64,000 nucleotides of DNA, from assembly GCF_019578655.1 (NCBI RefSeq), contig NC_063264.1, positions 20,669,688 to 20,733,687 of the forward strand, read 5' to 3'. Shown here piece by piece: positions 59,721-64,000 of this stretch. The position numbers were made by a program, and so were the translations under genes. This DNA comes from Ricinus communis. Taxonomy: Eukaryota; Streptophyta; Magnoliopsida; Malpighiales; Euphorbiaceae. The notes beneath the pieces are model-generated. The model did no database searches. It was given only the letters and a program-made list of their open reading frames with translations, and was not told the DNA's origin. The stretch's first letter is position 1; every line of letters begins with the position of its first letter.

Positions 59721-61172
59721 TGATGTGCGTAGAATACACACATCTAAATGGGGTTTTTAAGGCTGATTTTATGTACATTTGGATATGAATTGGACCCAAC
59801 ACTCACCCTATGCGTCTGTTTGTATGCATTAGGTCCAAAAGAAGTCAAAGAGTGATAAAGGGAAGAATTTGAGCAGAATTGGACGTCAAAGTTGCCGAAA
59901 CAAGTTAAGTTCATGCATGAGAAAGCTGAACGCGGCCGTGTTGGTTTTAACACTGGCCGTGTTCCCAACACGGGCACCAAAACGGGCTGTGTTGGGTGCA
60001 TTTGACAACAGGAAAAAGAAGCGCTAAAGAGCACGACCGTAGAGAGTAACATGGCCATCAGCACGGGGCCGTGTTCCCAACACACCCACCAATACCAGGC
60101 CGTGTTCCCAACACGGGCATCAACACGGCCATGTTCGCGGCAGTTGGACGAATTAATTAAAAGAAAGGAAAGAGGGAAACGTGAAAAGATAGGACGTCCC
60201 AAACTCATTTCTTTCTCTCTCTAAGGGTTTTCTGAGCTGGAACTAAGGAAAAAGGAGACTTGGACCAAGGTTTCAATTGGATTCTCTTCGGAGGTTGAAG
60301 ATTGGCGAGGTTCATTGATTGGTTTCAATTCGAGCAAGAGGAACAAGAATTGATTCAAGATTGGGCAAGAGGAATTGGAGTTGTTTACTTTCATCCAAGG
60401 GTGTATTCGGGTTTATCTAACTTTACTCATTTTTGTAATTGAATTCTTGTGGGTTTTGATAATGAACATGATTAGCTAAACTTGTTAACCCATTGGGGTT
60501 CTTTATCTAGGGATTTTTGTACTTAACTTTTGAATTGAATGTATTGATTTTCAATATTGATTTGCAATGGAAGTGCTTATTGATTTGTTCTTCATATCTT
60601 GTTGAATGATTATTGGAATTTGAATGTTCTTGAGAAAGACGTTTAGGTTTGGATTGTCCTTTGCAGCCTAGAATTGAATTCGCCTAAAGATAGGGTGTTC
60701 GTTCTACTAGATTAAGAATTAACAACTCTCAATAGTGTTAAATGGTACATAATGCTAATTTGGATAATTAGAGTTAGGAAGAGATTTCAACCTAATTAAT
60801 CTAAGTTAAGATGTTAGTGTCCTTGAAAAATGCGTTAATTGCGTAGAGATTTTCCCAGGGAAATTGAATTCAATCAATCAATTCCATCTTTAGTTTCCAT
60901 TCCCTAGAGACAAGAATTCCCAAGGGGTTATTCCTTAACTTGAATTAATCCTTCCCTAGTAGCTGTAGTTAGATAACAATTAGAGTAGCTTTAGTTCATT
61001 TCATATTTAGCATTCAATGCCATTTTTAAGATTAGATAATAGAGAAGATTGAGTAGGTTTAGGTTCACACGTTCTTTAGAGAATACAACACTTGGTACTC
61101 GCCGTTAGCTATATTCCACCGATAGGTACGCTGCCTTAGGTCGTAGTCTTGCTTTAGGATTTACCGCTATCA
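59721..61172 (+). repeat. 5' LTR of the split Athila-like element, copy B4
   Basis: 1452 bp, TGATGTGCGTAG...ACCGCTATCA. Very similar to copy B2 (35231-36668, inverted). It contains the CGTG palindrome cluster (ggccgtgttggt, ggccgtgttcccaacacgg, aacacggccatgttc) at 59935-60140. No clear TATA box. Confidence 0.85.
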
Positions 61173-61178
61173 AGTTTT

Positions 61179-61196
61179 TGGAGCCGTTGCCGGGGA
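61179..61196 (+). other. Primer-binding site, tRNA-Asp type
   Basis: tggagccgttgccgggga differs at one base from TGGCGCCGTTGCCGGGGA, the complement of the plant tRNA-Asp 3' end used by Athila-type elements. It lies six bases after the LTR end. Confidence 0.85.
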
Positions 61197-61454
61197 ACAG
61201 TTTTCTGTGAACTAAATTGAATTTTTGATATTTGTTAGTCTAGTCATTTCTCTTTTTGTTTATAGTTTATTTTTTGTGTATAGCTTTTGTTCTTATTTTG
61301 TTTGTTGGTGTTGTTGTTCTTTGTTGTGCTTAGGTAGTTTATAACCAGGAGCTCTAATCCTGATTTTACAAAGCCTTTACCTGAACCCGAGCACTCTCTT
61401 AGATTGCTAAGGAGCGTTTGTAAACAGTAGAGGAGGAGATTGGAGCAGAGATTC

Positions 61455-63536
61455 ATGTTCTTGGAACTAGTGAGATGGAGAACCACAATGCAAATGGAGG
61501 TGATGGTGATAGGACCATGTACGAGTTTGCTAGGCCCTCTCTAGCAAGGACGCAAACTGGGCTAGTGAGGCCTCTTGTGGCGGCCAATAATTTTAAAATA
61601 AAGCCAAATGTGATCCAGATGATCTAGAATACGGTGCAATTTGGAGGATTGGCGAGCGAAGATCCGAACGAGCATATCGCCAACTTCTTGGAGATATGTG
61701 ACACCTTTAAGATTAATGGAACAACCGATGATGCCATATGGTTGAGGCTGTTTCCTTTTTCTTTGAGGGATAGAGCCAAAAGATGGCTACAGTCCTTGCC
61801 ACTGAAAACGATCACTACCTGGACTTCTTTGGCTGAAAAATTTTTGAATAAGTATTTTCCTCCTGCTAAGACTACTCAAATGCGAAATAATATATCTTCT
61901 TTTTGTGCAGGATGAAGGAGAAATGATGTACGAAGCCTGGGAGCGCTTCAAGGACTTGTTAAGGTGTTGCCCACACCATGGTCTTCCTCTCTGGATGCAA
62001 GTGCAGACATTCTATAGTGGCATGAATACGGCCACTAGACAAATGGTAGATGTAGCTGCAAGGGGAGCTATCAATAGCAAAACACCTGAGCAAGCCCAGG
62101 ATTTTATAGAAGAGATGGCCACCAACACTTATTAGTGGCAAACTCCACGGGCTAAAAGTCCAAAGCCTGCTGTATATCGGGCTGAGGCAGATCCTACAGC
62201 AGCCTTGGTGGCACAAGTAGAGCTACTTTCTAAAAAGATAGAACAAGTTCAGATGCCGGTCCAAGCAGCTCAGCCCGGATGTGAATTTTGTGGTGGACTG
62301 CATTACATCGCCAATTGTGATGCGGAAGGTATGTTTGCATCTTCTATGCCTACTAATGTTTCTAACGTTGAGCATGCTGATTATGTAGGTAGGCAGCAGA
62401 ATGATCCCTACAGCAGTACATACAACCCAGGGTGGAGGAATCATTCTAATTTTAGATGGAGGAATTCCAATAACCAAGGTCCACCAGGATATCAGAGGTT
62501 GCATCAGCAACAACCTATGCATTCTGTTCCCCATCAACTAGGAGGTAGTCAAGAGAAGAAGCCTAGCTTGGAAGAGTTGATGACGAAGTTCATTGCAACT
62601 TCAGAGAACAGATTTCAACAAACGGACACTGCCATTCGGAATCAACAAGCTTCAATTCAGAACTTGGAAAATCAAATTGGGCAGTTGTCTAGGGTGATGG
62701 CTGAGAGGCAGCCGAGCACGCTTCCAAGTAACACAGAGTCTAATCCAAAGGAGCATGCCAAAGCAATTACTTTGAGATCAGATAAGGAACTTCCTAGTCC
62801 ATCTATGCCTTTTACTGATGATGATTCTGATGTGCAGGTGGATGAGTCAAAAAAGGAAGACAAGCCTGAGGAGAAAGGAAAGGAAGCAATTGAAGAGAAG
62901 GAGGATTCGAAGAAGATCCCCTTGAGGCCATACCAACCTCCCATTCCATATCCTGCAAAACTCAAACAGGATAAAGTTGATCAGCAATTCGGTAAGTTTT
63001 TAGATCCTTTTAAACAATTGCGGATTAACTTGCCTTTTGTTGAAGCTATTTTGCAGATGCCAAAGTATGCGAAGTTTTTAAAGGAGATTCTAAGCAACAA
63101 GAGGAAGTTAGAAGATTTGGGATTGGTGACCTTGAATGCAGAATGCTTAGTAGTGTTTCAGAGCAAGATTCTAGTCAAACAACGTGACCCAGGGAGTTTT
63201 ACTATACCTTGTTTGATTGGGGATAAATTGAAATTGCTGGGATTAGCTAATTTGGGAGCTAGCATCAATTTGATGCCTAGCTCATTGTTTGAGGAGTTAG
63301 GACTAAACACTTCTAAGCTAACTCCTACTAGGATGAGTATACAACTAGCAGACATAACTGTTAAGTACCCGAAAGGGATTATAGAGGATGTGCTAGTTAA
63401 AGTTGACAAATTTATATTTCATGTGGATTTTGTTGTCATGGATATGAATGGTGAGAGTGATGTTCCATTGATCCTAGGTAGACTATTTTTAACTACATCT
63501 GGAGCTTTGATAGATGTTAGTAGCGGAAAGCTGTAA
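61455..63536 (+). pseudogene. Athila-like gag and aspartic protease
   Basis: The gag domain is [31 protein letters not shown] and [15 protein letters not shown], then after a one-base shift near 61908 MYEAWERFKDLLRCCPHHGL and MVDVAARGAINSKTPEQAQD. The zinc knuckle CEFCGGLHYIANC (CX2CX3HX4C) is at 62280-62318. A Glu/Lys-rich linker leads to the protease: FTIPCLIGDKLKLLGLANLG, where the active-site Asp of the family CDLGAS is Asn (ANLGAS), then LILGRLFLTTSGALIDV. In-frame TAG codons at 61627 and 62136 each fit one C-to-T change from CAG. A TAA at 63534 ends the long frame, but homology continues. Non-functional. Confidence 0.85.
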
Positions 63537-64000
63537 CTTAGGGTAGATGATGAGAGCATTACGTTTGATTTGACTAAATCCTTAAGACACCTATATGAGC
63601 ACGATGGTACTGTGTGTTCGATTGATTTTATTGATGATATTGTGGAATCTCAATTGCAGGAAATGTTGATTGATGAAACTTTGCGAGTGGCAATGCAAGA
63701 AAATGAGGATAATTTGTCCAATGAACAAGTGTTGGAGCAGCTAGAGCACTTATTAGCTACTGATTTTAATGATGATAAGCCTGATGGTTTTGTTGATCTT
63801 GACAGGTCAAGAGCAAAGAAGCTGAAGCCTTCTTTGGAGGAGCCGCCCATTCTTGAGTTGAAAGAGTTGCCAATGCACTTAATGTATGCCTACTTAGATG
63901 AAGCAAAGCGCTTACCGATCATTATTTCCGCTCATCTCACACCTAAGGAGAGGGAGATGGTGCTATGTATTTTGAGAAGGTATGCAAAGGCATTTGCGTA
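63537..64000 (+). pseudogene. Athila-like pol: start of reverse transcriptase region
   Basis: The frame continues after the 63534 stop: LRVDDESITFDLTKSLRH, an acidic linker, then LKELPMHLMYAYLDEAKRLP, IIISAHLTPKEREMVLCILR and RYAKAFA. This is the conserved lead-in to the Athila RT. It is cut by the window end. Confidence 0.8.

Larger units (their letters stand above)
59721..64000 (+). mobile_element. Split Athila-like element: 5' LTR, gag, protease half
   Basis: 5' LTR 59721-61172, PBS 61179-61196, leader, gag and protease 61455-63536, start of reverse transcriptase to the window end. It inserted into the Tat pol between Q-M-G and P-K-E codons. The flank AGGAC (59716-59720 read on the minus strand) pairs with GGGAC at 35226-35230 as the target duplication. 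The other half of this element is at 35231-43018 in the opposite orientation. Confidence 0.85.

Noticed and set aside
59930..60140. Repeated CGTG palindromes considered as a CRISPR-like array
   Set aside because: Repeats are short, variable and irregularly spaced, in a plant LTR; no cas genes and no spacer regularity.
62223..62965. Minus-strand open frames across the Athila gag
   Set aside because: Shadow frames of a long, well-supported gag-protease ORF; the Ser/Phe-rich composition mirrors the Glu/Lys linker.

Overview
The window is eukaryotic nuclear DNA from a flowering plant, almost certainly a eudicot. The evidence is about two-thirds A+T composition, plant-lineage retrotransposons (Athila-like and Tat/Ogre-like Ty3/gypsy, SIRE/Maximus-like Ty1/copia), plant MULE, CACTA and LINE relics, plant mobile domain (PMD/MAIN-like) sequences, and tRNA-Asp and tRNA-Arg primer sites. 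A Euphorbiaceae-like genome is only a guess. No bacterial operons, CRISPR arrays, rRNA genes or intact tRNA genes were seen. The window is a repeat-rich island of nested, decayed elements. Only one short open reading frame looks like an intact host gene, a secreted six-cysteine peptide at 14312-14530.

Layout. 1-4478: 3' part of an Athila-like element (env-like ORF relic, two polypurine boxes, 3' LTR), inserted into the SWIM finger of a MULE transposase relic on the minus strand (4479-6800). 6800-17300: AT-rich DNA holding a LINE ORF2 3' relic (9090-10150), a LINE ORF1 relic (13037-14005) and the peptide gene. 17340-24272: SIRE-like copia relic on the minus strand, whose env-like ORF carries a CACTA element with a CAT target duplication (18846-20564). 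24273-35230: Tat/Ogre-like element on the plus strand, interrupted by a solo LTR (28260-30568), a 650-bp element with inverted 5S-rRNA-related ends (32130-32779) and an Athila-like fragment (33350-35045). 35231-43018: minus-strand half of a second Athila-like element, containing a mosaic solo LTR with a perfect 5-bp target duplication (38838-40265). 43019-50025: second SIRE-like relic. 50025-58200: two PMD relics, a Tat 3' end with its LTR, and an Ogre ORF1/DUF7745-like relic. 58505-59720: Tat integrase on the minus strand. 59721-64000: plus-strand half of the second Athila-like element (5' LTR, tRNA-Asp primer site, gag, protease, start of reverse transcriptase), running off the window.

Two observations tie the window together. 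First, the Tat reading frame that stops at 35230 resumes in frame on the opposite strand at 59720. The two LTRs at these points belong to one Athila-like subfamily and are flanked by matching 5-bp target sites. A single Tat-with-Athila nest was therefore cut by an inversion (or an assembly misjoin). Second, unrelated LTR families each carry a dense cluster of short imperfect palindromes, usually just upstream of a TATA box, and each family has its own motif. In all four elements with an env-like ORF, the same family motif recurs just upstream of that ORF, twice with its own TATA-like box. This looks like a recurrent internal promoter or regulatory module for env-like genes.
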